A stretch of DNA of 7,074 nt from Muribaculaceae bacterium (GCA_023665245.1 JAMPEH010000119.1:1-7074); one strand, 5' to 3'. Positions 1 through 5,051 are shown, counted from the first letter of the stretch. Program-made: numbers and translations. Notes: generated by a model not told the origin, from the letters alone.

Positions 1-55
1 CGGCTTCGCTGATTTCGTGTAATGGCAAACGGCGGCAATAATAGGGTTAATGTCA
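1..55. repeat. Terminal redundancy, left copy (circle junction)
   Basis: These 55 bases are identical to 7020-7074. An exact overlap of this length at the two ends is typical of a circular contig whose assembly overlap was not trimmed. Joining the copies keeps the minus-strand reading frame of the 112-aa gene open across the junction, which independently supports circularity. A true terminal repeat on a linear element is possible but less likely. Confidence 0.93.
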
Positions 56-153
56 GGGATTGAAAGGGATTCAGCAAAAGCCATCATCTTTTTAATGTAA
101 TATTCAATCGTGGCTTCTTTGTTCGGTGTTCCATCTTCGTTAATGATCACCAT
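1..153 (-). CDS. Hypothetical 112-aa acidic protein, 5' part (continues at 7019-6834)
   Basis: This is the first 51 codons of a gene that crosses the circle junction and ends at 6834. The ATG at 153-151 follows immediately after an in-frame TGA (156-154). The protein begins MVIINEDGTPNKEATIEYY and continues through a helical region (KKMMAFAESLSIPDINPIIAAV). I do not recognise a family. It has no signal peptide or clear membrane segment and looks cytoplasmic. The same frame is open for 21 codons upstream of the TGA, from an ATG at 219-217, so this may be the downstream part of a 134-codon gene broken by a nonsense change. Alternatively it is a second cistron translated by termination-reinitiation at TGAATG. 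A structured leader lies upstream (227-354), suggesting translational control. Confidence 0.72.
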   Translation of the reverse strand, partial: MVIINEDGTPNKEATIEYYIKKMMAFAESLSIPDINPIIAAVCHYTKSAKP

Positions 154-156
154 TCA

Positions 157-219
157 TGTTTTGGCAATTTCAAATATTGCTTCGTAAATGGTTGTCGGGG
201 CTTTCTCTTGTGCTTTCAT
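157..219 (-). CDS. 21-codon ORF ending at TGA directly before the 112-aa gene
   Basis: ATG at 219-217 opens a 21-residue frame (MKAQEKAPTTIYEAIFEIAK then T) that stops at TGA 156-154. The next codon in the same frame is the ATG of the 112-aa gene. Its composition is like the neighbouring proteins, so it may be the original N-terminus of that protein cut off by a point mutation, or a leader peptide coupled to it. The start codon lies only 7 nt after a 12-nt sequence that can pair with the loop of the upstream hairpin, so its translation could be controlled by RNA structure. I cannot tell which reading is right from sequence alone. Confidence 0.45.
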
Positions 220-226
220 AATACAA

Positions 227-354
227 ACGGCTTTAACCCAATCCCGCCAAGGATAACAAAACACTTCAATAATTGGTGTATGTCAGTAGGTTAAAGCCGT
301 GTATGGCGATAACCAATCATTGAAATGTTATGTTATTGAAATCTTGGCGGGATT
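227..354 (-). promoter_or_regulatory. Structured leader: long hairpin whose loop can pair with the 3' flank (pseudoknot potential)
   Basis: On the transcribed minus strand, the arm 354-312 pairs with 277-240. The base is a perfect 12 bp (AATCCCGCCAAG at 240-251 with CTTGGCGGGATT at 343-354). A bulge of about five bases follows, then 10 of 11 pairs, then about 14 pairs including TTCAATAATTGGT opposite ACCAATCATTGAA. The 34-nt loop (278-311) contains GGTTAAAGCCGT (289-300, plus strand), a perfect complement of ACGGCTTTAACC at 227-238. That sequence sits just outside the stem and 7 nt before the ATG at 219. Nested pairing of this kind forms an H-type pseudoknot in RNA. A DNA role (recombination or single-strand origin) is also possible. 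Confidence 0.6.
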
Positions 355-363
355 TTCAAGTTA

Positions 364-391
364 CAAAGATAACAATTTTATTCCTTGCAAT
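364..391 (-). promoter_or_regulatory. Possible Bacteroides-type promoter for the structured leader
   Basis: On the minus strand TATCTTTG (371-364) fits the -7 box TAnnTTTG. The best -33 candidate is ATTG (391-388) at a 16-nt gap, which is imperfect in both sequence and spacing. It would start transcription near 357, just before the hairpin arm. This is weaker than the four other promoters in the window. Confidence 0.4.
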
Positions 392-686
392 GTTGGGGCG
401 CGGTCGGGTATGGCTTCAAATCGGGGCTTCTTTTTGTAAAGTGGGGGCAAATGTTGTTAAGTGTCGCATATACCGGCAACGCATATTCAACCGGGTTGAA
501 ATCATCAATCCCGATTCTCAATGCTTCCATCTTGCCAAAAGCAACCATTTGGGCGCGGTGGGGGTCGGAAGCAAAGTATTTAAAAACATCATTCCCCATT
601 TTCGGGGCTTGGCAATGGTTCATCTTGCCGGGGGTCGCTCCCCATCGGCAAAGGTGGCAAAGGATATTGTTTTTATTGGTTTCCAT
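378..686 (-). CDS. Hypothetical 102-aa cysteine/histidine-rich protein
   Basis: The ATG at 686-684 lies 17 bases after the primase stop codon, so the two are probably co-transcribed. I do not recognise a named family. The N-terminus holds a CHLC motif (Cys10, Cys13) followed by His24-Cys25. The C-terminus has Cys80, His82, His99 and Cys100. These could form one or two zinc-binding sites, but this is inference from spacing only. The centre (ALRIGIDDFNPVEYALPVY) looks folded. There is no signal peptide or membrane segment. Long plus-strand frames overlap the same DNA, but this frame has gene-like composition, the operon's orientation and tight spacing. It may be a small DNA-binding or regulatory protein of the replicon. 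Confidence 0.68.
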   Translation of the reverse strand: METNKNNILCHLCRWGATPGKMNHCQAPKMGNDVFKYFASDPHRAQMVAFGKMEALRIGIDDFNPVEYALPVYATLNNICPHFTKRSPDLKPYPTAPQHCKE

Positions 687-703
687 GTCGTTTTTGTCTT
701 GTG

Positions 704-1969
704 TTACATTATGCTTATCGGCTCTAACTCCAACGCTTTTTCAAGTTCAGCCAAATAGGGGTTACGGCTTTTCATGTCCTCCCATAATTCCATGACTTCC
801 GGCGCGGTCGTACAATGGTCGTAATTTGGTCGTTGGTCGGTCGTGGTTTGGTCTTGTGTTATGGGATTTCCCATATCATGCCGGAAGCGTAAAACAATGT
901 CGGCTAAATCATCTTTGGGGCTTCCGGGGTGTCTCTCGGTGGTGGTGTCAATGGAAATGTTAAACCCTTGTTTTGCCAATTCTTGCGCTTTGTTCCTCCA
1001 TGCTTGCAAGCCATCTCTATCGGGGTAAATGGTAACTTTGCGGTTGAAGTATTGTTGGCAACGTCCGGGATTAAGGTTGTTGAGGCTTCCAACGGCGATC
1101 CAAATTATTTGTGGGTAAACAATAGCCAATATAAGGGCGGTTTTCTCGCTTTCAACAATCCCGATTGGGGCGGTTGGTCGTTCCCTTAACAAATGGTCTC
1201 CAAAGTTACACCAAGGGGCGCGGCGGTGGTTCTGCTTCATTTCAGCCAACGCCCAACTACTTTGCAAACTTCCGTTGCTCCATGTCTTCAACGGTGGCGC
1301 GGTCTTGCGGCTTCCATTTTCGGGGGATATATGAAATAATTTGCAATCAATGCAACGCCCATCGGTGGCAATGTAGGGAAATGAAACAGCGCGGAAGCCA
1401 TCGGAGGTTACAAACTTGCTTCCCCCGATTCGGTATGCTTCAAACACCCTTAACACTTCTTCCGGCTCAAACTCGGAAGCCAAAAACGCATATAACGCCG
1501 TTTCTCGGCTTTTTTCTTGCGTGGCGGTTAGTTGTATGTCTGAAACATAAAACGGCTCTTGTGGGGCTTCCTTGTGGCTTGTGGGGGCTATTTGGGTGGC
1601 GGTGGTGCAATGCCGGGCGGCGGCTTCTCGCGTGTGCGCGTGTGAGGTGTAAACTTTTGTAAACTCTTGGGGCAACAAAAGGAATTGTTTCACGTCAATT
1701 CCGGCTTGCTTTGCAAGGTTCACAATCATTCCGGCGGCGCGGTCGTGGTCTCGGTATTGTTCCGGGTGTCTCTCTTCCCTCCATGCTTTGCGGCTTGCGT
1801 TGTCCGGCGTTCCATGAAGCCGGGATAAAGCGACAAAGGAAGATTCAGCAACCCCCAACACCTTACAGGCGCAACAAAACAATTTCCATTCCTTGCGGTC
1901 GCTCGGTGTTATGTCGGTGCTGCTTCTCAATGCTTCCCCGATTATGCCATCTATATTGTAATAATCCAT
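704..1969 (-). CDS. Plasmid primase-like toprim protein (DUF6371-like), 421 aa
   Basis: The C-terminal half matches the toprim proteins annotated as DUF6371 in Bacteroidota plasmids and phages. Residues 157-265 carry the family's preceding region (TALYAFL, EEVLRVFEAYRIGGSK, WCNFGDHLL). The toprim core has PIGIVESEKTA with conserved Glu273, and TIYPDRDG with Asp317 and Asp319, the metal-binding acid pair. KDDLADIVL (352-360) closes the domain. Residues 20-100 are helical with a CCAC at 32-35; no clear CHC2 zinc finger is seen. The likely role is RNA primer synthesis at the adjacent origin. I chose ATG 1969 because the alternative ATG at 2125 adds 52 residues encoded by iterons and an AT palindrome (VVTPGRILVV and so on), which look like origin rather than coding DNA. 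The C-terminal tail repeats the motif DQTTTDQ. Confidence 0.85.
   Translation of the reverse strand: MDYYNIDGIIGEALRSSTDITPSDRKEWKLFCCACKVLGVAESSFVALSRLHGTPDNASRKAWREERHPEQYRDHDRAAGMIVNLAKQAGIDVKQFLLLPQEFTKVYTSHAHTREAAARHCTTATQIAPTSHKEAPQEPFYVSDIQLTATQEKSRETALYAFLASEFEPEEVLRVFEAYRIGGSKFVTSDGFRAVSFPYIATDGRCIDCKLFHISPENGSRKTAPPLKTWSNGSLQSSWALAEMKQNHRRAPWCNFGDHLLRERPTAPIGIVESEKTALILAIVYPQIIWIAVGSLNNLNPGRCQQYFNRKVTIYPDRDGLQAWRNKAQELAKQGFNISIDTTTERHPGSPKDDLADIVLRFRHDMGNPITQDQTTTDQRPNYDHCTTAPEVMELWEDMKSRNPYLAELEKALELEPISIM
825..853. repeat. 29-bp direct repeat, copy A (iteron-like, in the 3' end of the primase gene)
   Basis: This stretch matches 1986-2014 with two mismatches. It lies in a cluster of GGTCG/GGTCGT units running from about 806 to 853, the same core found in the origin iterons. 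In the protein it encodes the DQTTTDQRPN tail. Confidence 0.85.
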
Positions 1970-1985
1970 CTTGGTTTTATCGGTT

Positions 1986-2014
1986 TTTGGTGGTTGGTCG
2001 GTCGTAGTTTGGTC
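1986..2014. repeat. 29-bp direct repeat, copy B (origin side of the primase gene)
   Basis: This copy matches 825-853 with two mismatches and contains GGTCGTA at 2000-2006, overlapping the start of another at 2011-2017. It sits just upstream of the chosen primase ATG (1969) and would encode DQTTTDQPPK if the longer start were used. The pair brackets nearly the whole primase gene. Confidence 0.85.
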
Positions 2015-2048
2015 GTAGTCGTATTTGGTATTTGGTCGTAAGTAGGGG

Positions 2049-2068
2049 TATATATCTATAGATATATA
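2049..2068. other. Perfect 20-bp AT palindrome in the origin core
   Basis: TATATATCTATAGATATATA reads the same on both strands. GGGG (2045-2048) and CCCCCC (2071-2076) flank it with a two-base offset, so a cruciform or melted bubble with GC clamps could form. This is the likely DNA-unwinding element of the origin. An operator role is the alternative. Confidence 0.85.
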
Positions 2069-2115
2069 TACCCCCCTTTTACGACCAAAATTTACGACCA
2101 AAATACGACCGGGCG

Positions 2116-2159
2116 TTACGACCATTTTACGACCATTTTACGACCATTTTACGACCATT
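2116..2159 (+). repeat. Four perfect tandem 11-bp iterons
   Basis: TTACGACCATT is repeated four times without gaps (2116-2126, 2127-2137, 2138-2148, 2149-2159). Eleven bases is close to one helical turn, so a bound protein would sit on one face of the DNA. Each unit contains ATG on the minus strand, and the outermost ATG overlaps the repA stop as TAATG. Its frame ends after six codons. Confidence 0.92.
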
Positions 2160-3234
2160 AAAAGGGAAGTGTTTCAATATCGGTTTTGGGGGCGTTGGTG
2201 GGTAGGTAATAACGCCCATCAATGTTAACCAATATTCCATCTTTCCCCATTTTAATTGCAAGGTCTTTACAAGTTCTTTCGGCTTTCCCGGTGGTGTCGT
2301 GGATCAACTTTGTAAGTTCCTTTAGTTGCAATCCGATAAGGGGGATCTTGGCAATAATGGCGGCGTATTTGTCGGGGTTCTTTGGCTTCTCTGATTCCGG
2401 GGTGTCGGTGAAGATATAGGGCAAACCATCATCGTTAATGCTGATATTGAAGCCCTGGGGGCGTTTCCCCCGGCAACGTCCGAATGTTGCGCGGCTATAA
2501 TCCCCCATATCTTTGAGAAACATAGTTAAATCACTCTTGCGTGCTTCTTCCGCTCCCCAACCCCGGAAGTTGGGTTTATCATCATTCCTTGCGCTTTCGT
2601 TGGCGTGGATAACGCTTATTAGTGCAATGTCGTAACGCTCGGTCATAACTCGCAAATTGCGGCTAAATTCAACGCATTCTTTTTCCTCCATGATTGAAGC
2701 AACGCAATCCGTCCAATTGTCAAGTATCACCATATCCGGGCGAAAATCCATTATTGCAAGTTCCATCACCCCCCTAATATCATCGGCAGACAATTTGTTA
2801 AGGGATAAAACTTTTATAGGAAGTTCGGCGGCGGTCTTTCCGCATAACTTGGCGGTTCTTGTCAATATCCGTTGGGTGTCAAATCTCGCTTGCTCGGTAT
2901 CAAGGTAAAGCACTTTACAACCGGGCTTAACTTTGAAGCCGTTGGCGGTCTCATCATGTCCGCATAACATGGCGGCAAACATTGTTAGGGTCGTTGTCTT
3001 GCGTCCTTTGGCAACGCTGCAAACAAACGCTTTCCGTTGTCGCTCCAAAATCGGTGTGCCATTAAACCAAAGTAGGGTTTCCGGCTCTGGTTCGGGGTTG
3101 TCTGCTGAAATGGTGGATTGGCTTAATAATTCCCGGTATTTATCCAATGCCGATTCTTCAAGGAAGATTGGCGCGGTTATCGGCTCGCTTGTCAGTTCCG
3201 GCGCGGTGGGGTTCTTCTTCTTTGCCATCATCAT
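2158..3234 (-). CDS. RepA-like RecA-fold ATPase / replicative helicase, 358 aa
   Basis: This is a P-loop ATPase of the AAA_25/RepA type, the group of hexameric plasmid helicases related to RSF1010 RepA. A Walker A-like loop lies at 72-82 (CSVAKGRKTTT), with KGRKT in place of the canonical GxGKT. Walker B is DMVILDN (167-173), and VIHAN (208-212) fits the sensor segment. Residues 290-345 look like a winged-helix C-terminus. It likely unwinds DNA at the adjacent iteron origin. The start is the first of three consecutive ATGs (3234, 3231, 3228). It overlaps the stop of the upstream gene as ATGA, which implies translational coupling. A longer frame starts with TTG at 3309 inside the upstream gene and is less likely. 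The TAA stop lies at the edge of the iterons. Confidence 0.88.
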   Translation of the reverse strand: MMMAKKKNPTAPELTSEPITAPIFLEESALDKYRELLSQSTISADNPEPEPETLLWFNGTPILERQRKAFVCSVAKGRKTTTLTMFAAMLCGHDETANGFKVKPGCKVLYLDTEQARFDTQRILTRTAKLCGKTAAELPIKVLSLNKLSADDIRGVMELAIMDFRPDMVILDNWTDCVASIMEEKECVEFSRNLRVMTERYDIALISVIHANESARNDDKPNFRGWGAEEARKSDLTMFLKDMGDYSRATFGRCRGKRPQGFNISINDDGLPYIFTDTPESEKPKNPDKYAAIIAKIPLIGLQLKELTKLIHDTTGKAERTCKDLAIKMGKDGILVNIDGRYYLPTNAPKTDIETLPF

Positions 3235-3575
3235 TCCGCTTTGTTCCCGGCGGCTTCCCATCGGGATATTACCAACTTGGAAAATTCTTTGCTTGTTGAG
3301 GTCTCCCAATCATCGGAAGCAACCAACGCTTGCGCGGTCTGATATACAGCGGCACGGAAGTCTTGTAACTTCTTGCTTGTCGCTTTTGCGCTTGGGGTTG
3401 CTTCTTCGGGGTTGTTGGGGATTCCTTTGGGGTTAAGTTGTTTGAAGTCTTTAACCCACACAAGAAAGGGCGTTGTTAGTCGCAATGCTTTCTTTTCATA
3501 TGTCGCGACAATAGAAACGCTTCCTATTGGTCTTGCGGTTCGCTGGGTGAAGCGAATGAAAATTTGCTTTGTCAT
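3231..3575 (-). CDS. 114-aa protein resembling an integrase arm DNA-binding domain; candidate replication initiator or regulator
   Basis: This is the first gene of the replication operon, with ATG about 40 nt after the predicted transcription start. The N-terminal 55 residues (FIRFTQRTARPIGSVSIVATYEKK-type beta strands, then TTPFLVWVKDFKQLN) resemble the arm DNA-binding domain at the N-terminus of Bacteroidota tyrosine recombinases. So does the following helix (KLQDFRAAVYQTAQALV). No catalytic or core-binding domain follows, because the protein stops where an integrase would continue. The match is by eye and remote. The gene is coupled to repA by ATGA and lies near iterons that need a binder, so an initiator or copy-control role is attractive, though inferred. 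It has no membrane segment. Confidence 0.7.
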   Translation of the reverse strand: MTKQIFIRFTQRTARPIGSVSIVATYEKKALRLTTPFLVWVKDFKQLNPKGIPNNPEEATPSAKATSKKLQDFRAAVYQTAQALVASDDWETSTSKEFSKLVISRWEAAGNKAE

Positions 3576-3620
3576 TGTTTTATTATCGGTTTAATGTGTT
3601 GGGCTTCTTGTGAAGCAATG

Positions 3621-3653
3621 CAAAGTTACAAAAATAATTCCATAATGAACAAA
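3621..3653 (-). promoter_or_regulatory. Bacteroides-type promoter of the replication operon
   Basis: On the minus strand TTTG (3653-3650), a 21-nt gap and TAACTTTG (3628-3621) match the sigma-ABfr consensus TTTG/TAnnTTTG. The expected start is near 3614, inside a small hairpin (GCTTC 3603-3607 with GAAGC 3612-3616). The first gene begins at 3575. Confidence 0.8.
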
Positions 3654-3668
3654 TTTTGCTTAATATTT

Positions 3669-3764
3669 TTACATAACTTGCTTTTGTGTGGGGGGGTAAA
3701 TATAAAGTCGGAATATTGAAATTATGATTATATTGCAATCATAAACCAACAACGGCTTATCCAT
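3669..3764 (-). CDS. Possible 31-aa leader peptide (uncertain)
   Basis: A short frame from ATG 3764-3762 to TAA 3671-3669 encodes a hydrophobic peptide with the stretch CNIIIISIFRLYIY. It lies downstream of the promoter at 3841-3871 and upstream of the main rep promoter. Its start codon is buried in the stem of the hairpin at 3752-3785. It could be a regulatory leader peptide, or a chance frame in AT-rich DNA. There is no homology that I recognise. Confidence 0.22.
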   Translation of the reverse strand: MDKPLLVYDCNIIIISIFRLYIYPPTQKQVM

Positions 3765-3785
3765 CTTCACAGATAAATAAGCCGT
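3752..3785 (-). other. Stem-loop with a 9-bp perfect outer stem in the rep leader
   Basis: ACGGCTTAT (3752-3760) pairs with ATAAGCCGT (3777-3785). After a 2x2 internal loop, ATC (3763-3765) pairs with GAT (3772-3774). No T-run follows on the minus strand, so it is not a good terminator. It could be part of a small regulatory RNA or control translation of the short frame that starts within it. Confidence 0.6.
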
Positions 3786-3840
3786 CTTATTAAACCTTGC
3801 GCGTGTTATTCGCGCTATATTTTCTTTGTTTATTGTGGTG

Positions 3841-3871
3841 CAAAATTAGTCATTTTGGGGCGGTTATCAAA
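3841..3871 (-). promoter_or_regulatory. Second Bacteroides-type promoter, upstream of the rep control region
   Basis: Minus-strand TTTG (3871-3868), a 19-nt gap and TAATTTTG (3848-3841) fit the consensus well. Transcription would start near 3834 and run through the hairpins and the short frame toward the 114-aa gene, giving a leader of about 260 nt. It may drive a small RNA or act in tandem with the promoter at 3621-3653. Confidence 0.65.
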
Positions 3872-3873
3872 AT

Positions 3874-3896
3874 TTTTTGCGGTCATTTTTGCGGTC
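3874..3896. repeat. Two 11-bp direct repeats next to the -33 box (operator-like)
   Basis: TTTTTGCGGTC occurs at 3874-3884 and 3886-3896, one 12-bp period apart. On the minus strand this reads GACCGCAAAAA twice, directly upstream of the promoter's -33 box. The outer copy is embedded in AACGACCGC, which shares the core CGACC with the origin iterons. This suggests, without proof, that the iteron-binding protein also controls this promoter. Confidence 0.55.
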
Positions 3897-3942
3897 GTTT
3901 TTATTATTGCTTTTAAAATTATCATAAAAATAAATAAATAAG

Positions 3943-3966
3943 GGGATTCCCATATTTGGAAATCCC
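3943..3966 (-). terminator. Rho-independent-type terminator after the recombinase operon
   Basis: GGGATTCC (3943-3950) pairs with GGAAATCCC (3958-3966) with one bulged A and a 7-nt loop. On the minus strand it is followed by CCTTATTTATTTATTTTTA, a T-rich tract. It lies 34 bases after the stop codon of the 98-aa gene and insulates the rep control region. Confidence 0.72.
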
Positions 3967-3999
3967 TCTTGTTGCTCTCTCATCAGCGACGGTGTTTTA

Positions 4000-4296
4000 T
4001 CAATCCTTGAAAAGGTAATGGTCTTCGGCTTTCACTTCCACCTTGAAACTCTCAATCTCGCATTTTTCCAGCATTCGCCAAAGTCCATGCCAATCAACAA
4101 TTGTGTTTGTGTGTGTTTCAACAACCGGGATTTCGTTTGTAACCTCTTCTTGTTCGTTGTAGGTTCTGTGGGTGTAACCCATTGTCAACTTACAAATCCC
4201 TGCTTGTTCCGTTTCCGAAAAGTCGTAAAACTTTCTAACAACGCCCTTTTTGTCAACGTAACTTTTGGTCAATTTGGGTTTCTTCTGATCTTCCAT
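4000..4296 (-). CDS. Hypothetical 98-aa protein downstream of the recombinase
   Basis: ATG at 4296-4294 is preceded by an A-rich leader and lies 26 bases after the recombinase stop. It has no promoter of its own that I can see, so the two are probably co-transcribed. The N-terminus is basic (MEDQKKPKLTKSYVDKKGVVRKF). The middle has strand-like stretches (KLTMGYTHRTY, EIPVVETHTNTIVDW), and the C-terminus is FKVEVKAEDHYLFKD. I do not recognise a family. It could be an accessory DNA-binding factor for the recombinase, but only its position suggests that. A longer frame beginning with TTG at 4356 would overlap the recombinase gene and is less likely. A terminator follows. Confidence 0.7.
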   Translation of the reverse strand: MEDQKKPKLTKSYVDKKGVVRKFYDFSETEQAGICKLTMGYTHRTYNEQEEVTNEIPVVETHTNTIVDWHGLWRMLEKCEIESFKVEVKAEDHYLFKD

Positions 4297-4322
4297 ATGT
4301 TTTGTATCTTTTTGTTTTGTTG

Positions 4323-5051
4323 TCAATTTTTCAAACCAATTGAGAATAGTCTGCAAAGGTTCTTAACGCTTGTGGGGGTGTGGAAAACTCCCCGGCTTGT
4401 CAAACATCCGGCTTCCGTTAAATGATCTGCAATGGCTTGCAATGTCCGCTTTCCCCCGGCAGCCAAATAACGCTTAATCTCGTTTGCTGATTCAACGTTG
4501 TTGGGATTCTCGGCGGCGTTCTTTATTCTCGCTTGCCGTGCAACTTCCTTTGTTGCTTCCGTCAATAGGTGCTTCCCCCCGGTAGGGCTTCCCAACTTTA
4601 TCCCTTGGGCTTTCTTTGCGGCTAAAGCGGCTTTAGTTCTCTCGCTGATAAGTTGGGCTTCTTTCATAGCCATTCCGAAATATACCCCGAATAATAGGGG
4701 GTCGGTCATGGCTTCAGCCGGGAAGCCGATAATGTTGAAGTTAACGCCGGAATGAAAAACAGCCTTTGAAGCAAATGTTAGGTCGCGGCTTAATCGGTCA
4801 TATTTGGCAACAACGACAACGCCGTTATTTTTCCGTGCCATAGCCATAGCCATCTTAATTCCCTTGCGGTCGGCTTCCTTTCCGCTTTCGGTCTCTTCAA
4901 TGACTTCTATTAAATCCGCTCCGGCTTCCTTTGCGGCGGCTTCAATTCTATCCCTTTGGGCGGTTAGTGTTATTCCTTGCTTCCCGGTGGATCGTCTTAC
5001 ATAACCTATCCATTTAGGGGCGGTCTCGGTGGTGGTCTCTTTTATCATCAT
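4323..5051 (-). CDS. Serine recombinase (resolvase/invertase family), 242 aa
   Basis: The N-terminal catalytic domain (14-155) has YVRRS with nucleophile Ser21 and Arg19. It also has Gln32 in TAQRDRI and YDRLSRD with Asp85, Arg86 and Arg89, all at the expected spacing of the resolvase family. The long helix after the active site is canonical (KEAQLISERTKAALAAKKAQG). The C-terminal 45 residues (RTLQAIADHLTEAGCLTSRG, then PTSVKNLCRLF) form a short helix-turn-helix-like DNA-binding region, so this is a small recombinase and not a large integrase. Plausible jobs are multimer resolution or inversion. ATG 5051 is chosen (ATG 5048 also possible) because the frame's GTG at 5072 sits at the predicted transcription start. 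The inverted-repeat-rich region upstream is the natural place for its target site. Confidence 0.92.
   Translation of the reverse strand: MMIKETTTETAPKWIGYVRRSTGKQGITLTAQRDRIEAAAKEAGADLIEVIEETESGKEADRKGIKMAMAMARKNNGVVVVAKYDRLSRDLTFASKAVFHSGVNFNIIGFPAEAMTDPLLFGVYFGMAMKEAQLISERTKAALAAKKAQGIKLGSPTGGKHLLTEATKEVARQARIKNAAENPNNVESANEIKRYLAAGGKRTLQAIADHLTEAGCLTSRGVFHTPTSVKNLCRLFSIGLKN

Larger units (their letters stand above)
2000..2159. other. Candidate replication origin (oriV) with iterons facing an AT-rich palindrome
   Basis: Seven TACGACC units start at 2080, 2093, 2104, 2117, 2128, 2139 and 2150, spaced 11 or 13 bp. On the other side of an AT core, the inverted form GGTCGTA occurs at 2000, 2011 and 2034, with a variant at 2017. 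The core is a perfect 20-bp palindrome (2049-2068) flanked by G and C runs. Iterons at helical-turn spacing next to an easily melted AT segment, between a helicase gene and a primase gene, are the usual layout of a theta-type origin. The stop codon of repA ends inside the last iteron. Confidence 0.78.

Noticed and set aside
240..354. Phase-variable invertible promoter flanked by 12-bp inverted repeats
   Set aside because: Bacteroidota invertible promoters have this outline and a serine recombinase is encoded, but no consensus promoter lies between the repeats. The arms are also complementary well beyond 12 bp, and the inner segment pairs with the flank, which fits RNA structure better.
330..795. 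Two long plus-strand open frames (136-142 codons)
   Set aside because: They overlap the minus-strand 102-aa gene and the primase end. They lack a plausible promoter and their residue composition is low-quality, and every other gene is on the minus strand.
1165..1662. Plus-strand 165-codon frame inside the primase gene
   Set aside because: It is antisense to the conserved toprim region, rich in Arg/Cys/Trp as expected for a shadow of GC-ended codons on the other strand, and has no family signature.
1970..2125. Longer primase start at ATG 2125
   Set aside because: The extra 52 residues are translated from iterons and the AT palindrome, which are better explained as origin DNA. Not fully excluded.
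2080..2159. CRISPR-like array
   Set aside because: The units are 11 bp with no spacers and no cas genes are present, so they are iterons.
3235..3309. Longer RepA frame from 3309
   Set aside because: It would begin at TTG inside the upstream gene, while ATG 3234 gives a clean ATGA overlap with that gene's stop.
3799..3815. GCGCG/CGCGC hairpin followed by a T-rich stretch on the plus strand
   Set aside because: It could look like a terminator, but no plus-strand transcript is indicated. It may be part of the minus-strand leader structure.
4297..4356. Longer frame for the 98-aa gene from 4356
   Set aside because: The first codon is TTG and the frame would overlap the recombinase end. ATG 4296 sits in the gap after an A-rich leader.
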